From JAWPMV01 sp038527215 (GTDB lineage Bacteria > Bacteroidota > Bacteroidia > J057): a stretch of 40,581 nt of DNA. Positions 31,922-39,991 of this stretch are shown in pieces. Made by a program: the position numbers and the translations under genes. Within the stretch, counting starts at the first letter, position 1, and the number at the start of each line of letters is the position of its first letter. The DNA lies in the NCBI GenBank assembly GCA_038527215.1, contig JBCBGC010000070.1:1-40581 (forward strand), written 5' to 3'. The notes below the pieces were generated by a model. It saw only the letters and a list, made by a program, of their open reading frames with translations. It searched no databases and was not told where the DNA came from.

Positions 31922-34900
31922 CTAGAAGCCTGCTTGAACACCGAAAATCACACTACGGGAGTTTGGATAGGCTCTCACGTCGAGCCCACGACCCAACAGG
32001 GGATTGACTGAAGAAGGTACCCCGAAGAAAGGAGAATTGGTAGATCGCCCTCCGTTAACCGAAGAAATGTCGGGATTATATCCAGTGTAACTCGTGATGG
32101 TAAACAGGTTCTGTCCGGTTACAAATAGTCGCACATTCTGCAACCAACTCACAGAAGATGTATTGAAGGTGTAGCCCAACTCGGCTGTCCTCAAGCGGAA
32201 GTATGATCCATCCTCCACAAAGAAGGAAGAAGCTGCTCCGTTCTGCGCCGGGTCCTGTGTAGTGGTCCGCGGAATATCGGTATTGCGGTTCTCTGGAGTC
32301 CAGGCATTCTTAATCTCCGCCAATTTGTTGTCATCCGCCCAGAAGATATTGTAGAAACGGGTAGCATTGTAAATTTCATTTCCTTGTACCCCCTGGAAGA
32401 AAAAGGCGAAATCTAATCCTTTATAGGCTCCGGATAAGTTCAAGCCATAAATAAAGTCAGGTGTAGGATCGCCCAGGATGGTCTGATCATCACCGGTGAT
32501 TTTTCCATCGCCATTGATATCTCTACGAATAAAATCTCCGGGCTGAACCACGGCTTTCCGGTCAGGATCATTAGCCAGGTTGGGATCTCCGTCGATGGCT
32601 GCCTGATCAGGATACACCCCATCTACCACAAATCCCCAGAATACGCCAGGTGCTTCCCCTTCGATAAAACGGTTGGCCCGAACCAGGTCTTCCGTTACCG
32701 CCGGTCCTACGATAGGATTAGGCAGAGAAGTGATGGAGCTATTAAAGGTTGAGAAATTCAAGCCGATATCCAGCGTTAGGTCTCCCTGTACATGACGATA
32801 CAAAGCGTCAAGTTCGATACCACTGTTGTTGATTTCCCCTACGTTCTGGATAACGGGCTGGCTAAATCCAACCGAAGAAGGCAAGGCTACCCCTACCAAT
32901 ACGTCGCGTACATCCTTGTTGTACCATTCGGCAGAAAGGATCAGTTTATCATTCAAAATCCCCAAATCTACCCCGATGTTGGTGGTAATGGCGGTTTCCC
33001 ACTTGAGGTCTTCTAAAGCGAGGGAAGTTTGGGCGTAACCTGGGACCACGGCATTATTAAATGAAGTGCTGGAAGTCAGGTTAAATACGGATTGATAAGA
33101 ATAATCCGGAATATTCTGTGCGCCAAGCTCTCCATAACCGGCTCTGATTTTAAAGCGGTTGATGAAAGAGACGTTCCAAAAGTCCTCCTCATGCACGTTC
33201 CATCCCACCGAGGCGGAAGGGAAGTATCCCACCCGGAAAGCTTCTGCAAACTTGGAAGAAGCATCCCGACGGATGGTAGCCGTCAACAGGTATTTGCCCT
33301 GGTGGCTGTAATTGACCCGGCCAAACTGAGATAGCAGGCCACTGATGTTATTCACCCCTAGCGTGGCGTTCACATTGGTAGGATCAGCGGCTCCCAATAC
33401 CTGGATGGTATTGTTTGGCAATCCTTCTACGTAAAGGCCTGCAGAGCGGAAATCAATCCGCTGGCGAGTCATACCCACTACCACATCCAGGCGGTTATCT
33501 CCAAAATCCTTTCCATAGCTCAAAGTCGGCTCGATGACCGTTAGCAGGTCCTCAGAACGAATCTCCGTCAAATCGTTCAGGGTGTTGACATTATCAACGG
33601 CATCTGATTCAGACATGAAGAAAGAGGGACGGAAAGCGAAATTATGGCGATTGAGCAGGTCCACTCCCATGTTCACTTTTGCGGTCAAACCATCTACGAT
33701 TTCATAGGAAAGATTGATGTTCCCGAAAATCTTGTTGTCAGTTTCAAAATGATCTTCTAAGGAAGCTAATCCATATTTATTCAGGCCAGCAAAGTTATGT
33801 TTATCGAAGCTGGGGGCTTCAAATCCACCATCATTTTCCGGTACATTTTCCCGAAGAATGGGGGCAGAAGAAGAGCCATCACGCCCAAACCAAACGTTTC
33901 GCTCGATCTCGGAGCGGGTGATACCCAAGGACTGCTGAATTTTAAAGCGACCCAGGGTAAATTCAGTATTTGCCCGCAGATTGGTCCGCTCGAAACCAGA
34001 AGAAATCAGGATGCCGTCTTGCTTATAGAAGTTACCGGAAATAAAGTATTTGGAGTTGTTGCCGCCTCCAGAAATAGAAACCCCATAATCCTGAATGGCT
34101 CCCCGGTTGAGGGAAAGATCCTGCCAGTCAGTACTGATGCCTTCATCCGGTAATACGAAACCCGTGGCATCATTGGCTTCCCGCTGGTTGCGATAGGCCA
34201 CAAATTCAGATCCGGTTAGAAAGTCAAGCAGCTTATCAGGGGCTTCGGTCCCTCCCCGAATATCCAGGCTCACCCGAGGTGCGCCATTTTCGGTACCTCT
34301 TTTGGTAGAGATGATCACTACCCCATTGGCAGCCCGAGATCCATAAATGGCTGCGGCTGAAGCATCTTTTAATACCTCGATCCGCTCAATGTCCTTGGGG
34401 TTGAGGTAGTTCATGTTATCGGCGAAGGTTCCGTCGATCACGTAGAGCGGGAAAGAGTTGGTTAGAGAACTCACCCCACGAATAAAGACATTGGTAGCAC
34501 CACCCGGCTCACCACCATTGTTCTCTACCTGTACGCCAGGCAATTTTCCTTGCAAGGCGGAAGTAGGGTTACCCGCAATGATAGATTGGATTTGCTCTCC
34601 TTTGATAGAAGCTACAGAACCCGTTAGATCACTTTTCTTCTGGGTACCATAGCCAACGACCACCACCTCATCCAGGTAGTTCGTTTCTTCTTCCATGGTC
34701 ACATCCACCGTGGCTCTACCATCCACATTTACTTCCACGGTTGCGTAACCGAGGTAAGAAAATACAAGGACGTTGGAACCATCGGGCAGGTTTAGGCTAT
34801 AGCTGCCGTCTCCTTCAGAAAGGGTACCTTGAGAAGTACCTTTCACCACAATTCTCACACCGACCAATGGCTCTCCATCGGTTCCCGTTACTTTTCCGGA

Positions 34901-35080
34901 AACCTCAGCCATGGTCTGCACATCTAAGGAAATCGTTTCTCCTGGTAAATCGTCAGCCCGGGAGGGAAACATAAAAAAACAACAGAGCATGAGCAACATG
35001 ATCCATTGTTTCCCTTTAACCCGACTCCTGGCCCGACTCCTACCCGTAGCGCGCAGGCTTGGATTTTTCGTAGTAGTCAT
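31922..35080 (-). CDS. SusC-like TonB-dependent outer-membrane transporter
   Basis: 1052 residues from ATG 35080 (the TTG two codons upstream is unnecessary). A long basic n-region (RSRARSRVKGK) precedes the signal helix. A carboxypeptidase-regulatory-like domain follows (about 58-130: VSGKVTGTDGEPLVGVRIVV), then the SusC hallmark LDEVVVVGYGTQKKSDLTGS. The plug has LQGKLPGVQVENNGGEPG, FIRGVSSL, YVIDG and LKDASAAAIYGSRAANG, and a long beta-barrel ends in RSVIFGVQAGF. It imports oligosaccharide into the periplasm using TonB energy. It is the first gene of the transport operon. A 175-base upstream region holds candidate operators, beyond which lies the GntR-type regulator on the same strand. Confidence 0.96.
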   Translation of the reverse strand: MTTTKNPSLRATGRSRARSRVKGKQWIMLLMLCCFFMFPSRADDLPGETISLDVQTMAEVSGKVTGTDGEPLVGVRIVVKGTSQGTLSEGDGSYSLNLPDGSNVLVFSYLGYATVEVNVDGRATVDVTMEEETNYLDEVVVVGYGTQKKSDLTGSVASIKGEQIQSIIAGNPTSALQGKLPGVQVENNGGEPGGATNVFIRGVSSLTNSFPLYVIDGTFADNMNYLNPKDIERIEVLKDASAAAIYGSRAANGVVIISTKRGTENGAPRVSLDIRGGTEAPDKLLDFLTGSEFVAYRNQREANDATGFVLPDEGISTDWQDLSLNRGAIQDYGVSISGGGNNSKYFISGNFYKQDGILISSGFERTNLRANTEFTLGRFKIQQSLGITRSEIERNVWFGRDGSSSAPILRENVPENDGGFEAPSFDKHNFAGLNKYGLASLEDHFETDNKIFGNINLSYEIVDGLTAKVNMGVDLLNRHNFAFRPSFFMSESDAVDNVNTLNDLTEIRSEDLLTVIEPTLSYGKDFGDNRLDVVVGMTRQRIDFRSAGLYVEGLPNNTIQVLGAADPTNVNATLGVNNISGLLSQFGRVNYSHQGKYLLTATIRRDASSKFAEAFRVGYFPSASVGWNVHEEDFWNVSFINRFKIRAGYGELGAQNIPDYSYQSVFNLTSSTSFNNAVVPGYAQTSLALEDLKWETAITTNIGVDLGILNDKLILSAEWYNKDVRDVLVGVALPSSVGFSQPVIQNVGEINNSGIELDALYRHVQGDLTLDIGLNFSTFNSSITSLPNPIVGPAVTEDLVRANRFIEGEAPGVFWGFVVDGVYPDQAAIDGDPNLANDPDRKAVVQPGDFIRRDINGDGKITGDDQTILGDPTPDFIYGLNLSGAYKGLDFAFFFQGVQGNEIYNATRFYNIFWADDNKLAEIKNAWTPENRNTDIPRTTTQDPAQNGAASSFFVEDGSYFRLRTAELGYTFNTSSVSWLQNVRLFVTGQNLFTITSYTGYNPDISSVNGGRSTNSPFFGVPSSVNPLLGRGLDVRAYPNSRSVIFGVQAGF

Positions 35081-35152
35081 GTTCAAAAGTTTGTTAAGTA
35101 ATTAGTAAGCAGTCCCTCCCCTATTGATTGGTAGCAGAAGAGTGCATCTATA

Positions 35153-35208
35153 TCTATGCTATGATAGACTATGCTACTTTCAAGAAGCAAAGAAATTCGG
35201 AAGCTTCC
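35153..35208. promoter_or_regulatory. Candidate operators upstream of susC
   Basis: Two symmetric elements lie between the regulator gene and susC: the perfect palindrome GGAAGCTTCC (35199-35208), and TCTAT-N6-ATAGA (35153-35168), which overlaps a direct repeat of CTATGCTA (35154-35161 and 35169-35176). GntR-type proteins bind short palindromes, so these are candidate sites for the adjacent regulator. I could not identify a convincing -33/-7 pair here. Confidence 0.35.
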
Positions 35209-35255
35209 AAGCATCACCTAAAAAAACTCTCTACAAAAAGTGGTAAGTATGTGTT

Positions 35256-36275
35256 TTACACAGACTTACGCTTGATAAGGTGGGTATCAATGATTTTTTG
35301 GACAGGTTGTCGTTGGTTGACAAAATGGGCAGCCAGGGTGGCCATTTCTCCAAAATCGGAAGAGATCGTGGTGATTCCCTCCCCTACGATCTCCTTCAGT
35401 AAACTTTCATTATGGGAGATGATCCCGACTTCTTTTCCCATGGTCAGCCCTCCCTTCCGGCAATCTTTCACCACTTTAAATAAGTTGGTATCGTCGATAC
35501 AGAGATAAATGGTCCCTTTTTGCAGACTTCCCAACTTATAGGCTTTTTCGATGCGCGCCTGTAAACCCTGCTGTTTGGCAAAAGCGAGAAAGCCGTTTTT
35601 CACCCCCAGGGGATAATCTGCATCATCCCGGTAAAACAAAACCAACTCCTGGTATTTGCGGATTTCAGGCAGGAGCTTCTGAAGACTCTTCTCCGTATTC
35701 TGTTGGAATTCCTGAGCGATAAAGGAATAGCCAGGGCCTAAATTCACATATCGGTCAACGATCAGCAGCTTGTCCGCAGGGAATCGTTTCAGGAGGGCTA
35801 CCGAAGCTTTATCCTGGATAGGCGCAACCACATACATGCCGTATTTTTTGTCCACATTAGACAAGATCGTTTCAAAAATTACCGGGTTGTTGTGGTGAAA
35901 AAAAACGTCAACCTGTACATTCTCGCCTAATTGATCCCGAAAGGTATTATAGAAGGTTTCCTGGAAACTATGGAAGGCATACATCAGGAGGGCCACCTTC
36001 ATGACCAGATTCGTCTCTTCCGTACGGATATAGTATCCTTTGAACTGCTTGGACTCGACTATGCCCCGTGTTTTTAACTCCTCATAGGCTTTAACGATGG
36101 TTTTTCGGGCGTATCCCAATTCCTTGACCATGACATTGATGGAGGGAAGTTGGCTGCCTCGGGCCAGGACTTTATCATCAATGGCATTGATAATGCCCGT
36201 CACCAATTGCTCATGCTTGGAAAGCGTGTTGACGGTTTGAAGTTCTTGTATTTTTTCGATCAGTGACATGCCCAT
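35256..36275 (-). CDS. GntR-type winged-helix regulator with LacI-like sensor domain
   Basis: 339 residues from ATG 36275 (ATG 36269 is an alternative). The N-terminal winged helix (about 20-85) shows GSQLPSINVMVKELGYARKTIVKAYEELKTRGIVESKQFKGYYI, in segments typical of GntR. The remaining ~250 residues follow the periplasmic-binding-protein/LacI sensor fold (MYVVAPIQDKASVALLKRFP, LLIVDRYV, GTIYLCIDDTNLFKVVKDC, EVGIISHNESLLKEIV, GITTISSDFGEMATLAAHF). It should bind a sugar and control the adjacent susC operon, 175 bases downstream on the same strand. Repression relieved by ligand is the usual mode for such proteins, but activation is not excluded. Confidence 0.92.
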   Translation of the reverse strand: MGMSLIEKIQELQTVNTLSKHEQLVTGIINAIDDKVLARGSQLPSINVMVKELGYARKTIVKAYEELKTRGIVESKQFKGYYIRTEETNLVMKVALLMYAFHSFQETFYNTFRDQLGENVQVDVFFHHNNPVIFETILSNVDKKYGMYVVAPIQDKASVALLKRFPADKLLIVDRYVNLGPGYSFIAQEFQQNTEKSLQKLLPEIRKYQELVLFYRDDADYPLGVKNGFLAFAKQQGLQARIEKAYKLGSLQKGTIYLCIDDTNLFKVVKDCRKGGLTMGKEVGIISHNESLLKEIVGEGITTISSDFGEMATLAAHFVNQRQPVQKIIDTHLIKRKSV

Positions 36276-36375
36276 CTCTAGTAAGGAGCGGCTAAGCAGA
36301 AGCCCAGGTCAGCTATGATTTGGGCCTGAAGATAAGGAATAACCATGGGAAAGCTAATCCACTAAGGAGAAAGCC

Positions 36376-39300
36376 CTACTTCAGGCTGCCCAAAAAGGCG
36401 ACCAAATCGCGGATTTCCCTTTTGCTTAATACGTCTCCCATATTGAGCATACTGGACATGGCGTCAATTCGCTGGTCCACCTCAGCTTTTGCAATGACAG
36501 TTAAGTTATCACTCACCGTAAGTTTTATCTGTTGATCATCCTCAGATTCAAGAAAGCCTACCACCGTTTTCCCATCTTTCATGATCAGCGACACCACCCC
36601 ATAGCCCGGCGCGATGACCGCGTTGGGATTGACCAAAGATTCCAATAGGTAAGCAGCCTCATGTCGGCTGCCAATTCCTTTCAGGGAAGGCCCGACTTCG
36701 CTGCCTGTCCCTCCGATTTTGTGGCACTTTGTACATTGGGCGGCTTCGTGTCCCCAGAAAATGTCTCTTCCTTCCTGCACATCTCCGCCTTGCTGACTCA
36801 CATAAAATTCACCGAGGGTCCCTTCTGTAACTTTTTGCTGACGAAAGGCCGTGAGACGTGATTTTATTGCTGCTGAGCCGCTTGCCTCGACAATCTCTTC
36901 CCACTCCAGCCAGACGGCAGGATGGATTTCTCCAGCCTCGTATTTTTCCATCAAGTCTTCAAAAGCCGCTGCGGTATAGGTGGCAGGAATCGCTCCGATC
37001 GCTTCTAAGGCAGCCTGTTGCTCTTCGGGATTCCCCCGGGAAATAATCCCCATAGCCAGGTTGACGATCCGCTCTGGGGGGATTTTCAGGTCAGGCAGCA
37101 ACGTTACTGCTCTGGCTCTGAGTCCTCTCACCCGGCTATCGAGGGCAGCCTGCACGATCTCTGCGGTTTGCGGGTGGCCTAGTTGATGTAAGCTGATCAA
37201 AAATGCCTGCTTAGCCTCCGGTTTTCTTTCTCGCTGATACTGCTGAAAAACCTCCTCTGAGAGGCTGGTCAATTCCAGCCGGCCAGCCACTTTCGCCGCC
37301 GCCGTTCGCATCAGCGCATCTCGGTCCTGGAGCAAGTTTGTTAAAACAGTTGGCAAGGCTTCTTTCAGTTCGTTCACCTCCCGTTTCACTTCCCCGCGAT
37401 ACCGCCCATCTACCCGATCCAACACGGAGGGCTGTCCCCAGGTTTCCAGGCAAGCCATGGCTTCCTCCCGCATGGCCATCGGTTGATCGGTACGGCGGGT
37501 ATAGGCTATCAACCGCCGCCAGTCTTCCCCTCTACCGAGGCGTTGATTGGCGCTGATAATGCGCCTCAGCATGACTTCCCCTTCTATATCTGTTCGCGCT
37601 AGCATCCTCGCCAGTTTCGGCATGGCTTCAGGGATGGAATAATCATCATGGATGGCGCGTACCGCTTCGGCCACGATATACATATTTTCATCATCCAGAA
37701 AAGCCTGTATGCCCGCGGCCTTCATGCGTCTCAAGGCGAGCACGGCGCCCAGGCGGATGGCTTCATTTTCATGTGTGGCCAATGCTACCAAAGGGGCTTC
37801 CTGTCCCAGGCGGGCCAGGGCCAGAGTGGCAGCATGCCGTAGGTAGACATCTTCATCGTTGTTTTGGGCCAGCAAAGCAACCAGGTTTTCAAAGGCCTCC
37901 TGATGCTGGATTTTTCCCAGCGCCTGGGCCACGAAGAATTGTACGCGCTGGGAAGAATCGGCCATCATGCTCAGCAGTTTGGGGCCTGCTTCGGTATATC
38001 CCACATCTCCCAGTATGTTGGCGGTCTGGGCCCGAATCTCCGGGTCCTGATCGGTCAGGAAAGGCAATAATTCCTTAGCTCGTTCAAGCTTTCTCCGGGA
38101 GAGCTGCCACCAGCCCCATAAGCCGTGGATGCGCGCCATTTGGTTCTGGCTTTGTTGCACATGACTCATTAGCATATCCGCTCCAGCCTCCCCTTTTTCC
38201 ACCAGGGCAAATTGTGCTTCCTGCCGCACCCGCTGGTCCGGATAGCCCAGCAGCAAGCCCAGGCTGTCCAATGATTTATCCGAAAAATTGCTTCCCAGGA
38301 GTTTTTGGGTGGTTTGACGCAAGGGATGTCGTAAATGAGGCGCCACATCCAGCTTCCAGATCCGGCCATAATCTTTGGCTCCCCAGCCTTCGATCCAGTC
38401 GGCCAGGTACAGTCCTCCATCAGGTCCGAAATCCATGCCGGAAACCAGTACCCCCTGAAGAATCTGCCGTTCTTTTTCCATTTTAAAGCCCGCTCCGTCC
38501 GGGGCCATTTTCACCGCCCAGATGCGGGCTCTGGCCGGGGTTCCGGGGAATTCTGAAATGAAGAAATGCCCGCGGGTGTCTTCCCCCAAAGCCGTACCTG
38601 GCTGGTATTTCATGCCAGCCGGACCGGCATGGAAATTCTGAATGGGAGGGATAAAATAGGCTGCCTGCCCTTCATGACGGGGCAGGTGCATTTTTTCGTC
38701 CATCCAAACCTTATAGGAATTGTTGTCAGGGTCGGTATACTTCCCAAACTGCCAGTTGATCCTCCATCCGCTATCCGACCCATCCACCAGGTAAACCAGC
38801 CGCTCTTTTTCTCCTCGATGATCCCCATCGTTGTCTACGGTAATGATGTTGCCGTACTCGTCAAAAATGAACTCATGGGTATTGCGCAGGCCCGCACAGA
38901 AAACTTCAAAATTACTGCCATCTGGATCACAGCGCACAATGGTCCCTTGATTGGGAAAGTTCCAGTGCCGGCCACTTTTGTCCGTAACATTGGTTCCTAT
39001 ATCTCCTGCCCCCCAATACACCCTTCCATCAGGCCCCATGATCAGTCCCGACATGCCATGGGCCCCAAAGCCGATATGCACATTATAGCCATGACTGATG
39101 GATTCCTTTTTGTCTGCCTGATCTTCCCGGGTAGAAATTTTCCAAAGGTCAGGTCCTACCCCCAGAAATACTTCCTTTCCCCAAACCAACAAAGCCCCGG
39201 CTACATCCGTAATTTCTTCCTGAAAATCTCGCAAATAGAGTTGGCTATAGTCTGCTATTCCATCTCCGGATTGATCCTCCACAAAGTATACTTCCGTGGG

Positions 39301-39780
39301 CTCTACCATGAGGTCTTTCCAGTCCACCAAACTGTCCTGATTTAAGTCAGGGAACCAGCTGTTCTTATCGCTATTTTCCGGGGCAAAAGTAGTCCTCAAA
39401 AACGTCCTTCGATCCTCCACGCTTGCAAAGGAAATACTGGCCGTCATCCAATCCCGATGGTCCCGTATATCAAATTCGGAGTGTTTAATCCGCCGGTTGG
39501 CCGTCAGATATATACGACCCTGACGGTCAATGCTAATCGCCACCGGATCAACCACCAGCGAATCTGAAGCCCACAAGGAAAGCTGCCATCCTTCCGCTAA
39601 TTCCGCGTTGATCATTTTGCGAATACTATCTGCCAATTGTGCGGCCCGCAGTGGCTCTAGCTGAAAGGACTCTACCGGCGGGAGCGGTTCCGGCTCCGGG
39701 GTAGGTTCGCAGGCAGTGAACCAAAAAAGGGCGGCAAGAAGAAAAAGGGAAAGCAGACGAAAGGGGTGGGAAAGCAACAT
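36376..39780 (-). CDS. Beta-propeller / HEAT-repeat / cytochrome c lipoprotein (PVC-type membrane-bound dehydrogenase family)
   Basis: 1134 residues from ATG 39780. The lipobox FTAC puts the lipid on Cys24, followed by a Pro/Glu-rich linker. Residues of about 60-500 form a beta-propeller like the N-terminal domain of planctomycete-type dehydrogenases (GFGAHGMSGLIMGPDGRVYWGAG, CAGLRNTHEFIFDEYGN, SGMDFGPDGGLYLADWIEGWG). About 500-960 are HEAT repeats (DPEIRAQTANILGDVG and similar). The C-terminus is a cytochrome c-like domain with heme motif CTKCH at 1016-1020 and the heme-domain motifs GPSLKGIGSRHEAAYLLESLVNPN and LVAFLGSLK. It would act in the periplasm as an electron-transferring sugar dehydrogenase or binding protein; the substrate is unknown. 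It lies 100 bases upstream of the GntR-type gene on the same strand and may be part of the same utilisation locus. Confidence 0.92.
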   Translation of the reverse strand: MLLSHPFRLLSLFLLAALFWFTACEPTPEPEPLPPVESFQLEPLRAAQLADSIRKMINAELAEGWQLSLWASDSLVVDPVAISIDRQGRIYLTANRRIKHSEFDIRDHRDWMTASISFASVEDRRTFLRTTFAPENSDKNSWFPDLNQDSLVDWKDLMVEPTEVYFVEDQSGDGIADYSQLYLRDFQEEITDVAGALLVWGKEVFLGVGPDLWKISTREDQADKKESISHGYNVHIGFGAHGMSGLIMGPDGRVYWGAGDIGTNVTDKSGRHWNFPNQGTIVRCDPDGSNFEVFCAGLRNTHEFIFDEYGNIITVDNDGDHRGEKERLVYLVDGSDSGWRINWQFGKYTDPDNNSYKVWMDEKMHLPRHEGQAAYFIPPIQNFHAGPAGMKYQPGTALGEDTRGHFFISEFPGTPARARIWAVKMAPDGAGFKMEKERQILQGVLVSGMDFGPDGGLYLADWIEGWGAKDYGRIWKLDVAPHLRHPLRQTTQKLLGSNFSDKSLDSLGLLLGYPDQRVRQEAQFALVEKGEAGADMLMSHVQQSQNQMARIHGLWGWWQLSRRKLERAKELLPFLTDQDPEIRAQTANILGDVGYTEAGPKLLSMMADSSQRVQFFVAQALGKIQHQEAFENLVALLAQNNDEDVYLRHAATLALARLGQEAPLVALATHENEAIRLGAVLALRRMKAAGIQAFLDDENMYIVAEAVRAIHDDYSIPEAMPKLARMLARTDIEGEVMLRRIISANQRLGRGEDWRRLIAYTRRTDQPMAMREEAMACLETWGQPSVLDRVDGRYRGEVKREVNELKEALPTVLTNLLQDRDALMRTAAAKVAGRLELTSLSEEVFQQYQRERKPEAKQAFLISLHQLGHPQTAEIVQAALDSRVRGLRARAVTLLPDLKIPPERIVNLAMGIISRGNPEEQQAALEAIGAIPATYTAAAFEDLMEKYEAGEIHPAVWLEWEEIVEASGSAAIKSRLTAFRQQKVTEGTLGEFYVSQQGGDVQEGRDIFWGHEAAQCTKCHKIGGTGSEVGPSLKGIGSRHEAAYLLESLVNPNAVIAPGYGVVSLIMKDGKTVVGFLESEDDQQIKLTVSDNLTVIAKAEVDQRIDAMSSMLNMGDVLSKREIRDLVAFLGSLK

Positions 39781-39819
39781 AGAATAGCCTTTATGAGGAC
39801 AAGACTTATAGTCCTTTTG

Positions 39820-39827
39820 TAAATATA
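39820..39827 (-). promoter_or_regulatory. Possible -7 element of the cytochrome lipoprotein gene
   Basis: Read on the minus strand this is TATATTTA, one mismatch to TAnnTTTG, 39 bases before the ATG at 39780. No TTG lies at the right distance upstream. Weak to moderate support. Confidence 0.35.
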
Positions 39828-39929
39828 TAGATTGCTCCGACTTTACGAAAAGGATTTCGGCCAGGCTAGTCCGGAAGATTTAATAATTTCTTAACGGATA
39901 AAGCTAGAATTGAGGCCTTTTCCACTAGA

Positions 39930-39958
39930 ATTTTTCGTGAAAAATGCGTGAATTCGCA
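39930..39958. promoter_or_regulatory. Two adjacent palindromes upstream of the CBM48-HhH gene
   Basis: ATTTTTC-GT-GAAAAAT (39930-39945) is a perfect interrupted palindrome. It is joined to the imperfect palindrome TGCGTGAATTCGCA (39945-39958). Both lie 33-62 bases before the start codon, within the 211-base divergent intergenic region, where a regulator or transcription start is expected. The rest of that region shows no gene. Confidence 0.4.
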
Positions 39959-39991
39959 ACAGAATTATTGACAAACAAATCGACACCAAAT

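Noticed and set aside
35128..35508. Possible small gene on the plus strand in the regulator-susC gap
   Set aside because: Most of it lies antisense to the GntR-type gene, and its first part covers the candidate operators. No family resemblance.
38566..39345. 259-codon plus-strand frame within the cytochrome lipoprotein gene
   Set aside because: It is antisense to the conserved propeller region, with no signal, domain or start context of its own.
39781..39991. tRNA or small RNA in the 211-base divergent gap
   Set aside because: No cloverleaf arms or terminator were found; only promoter-like and palindromic elements.
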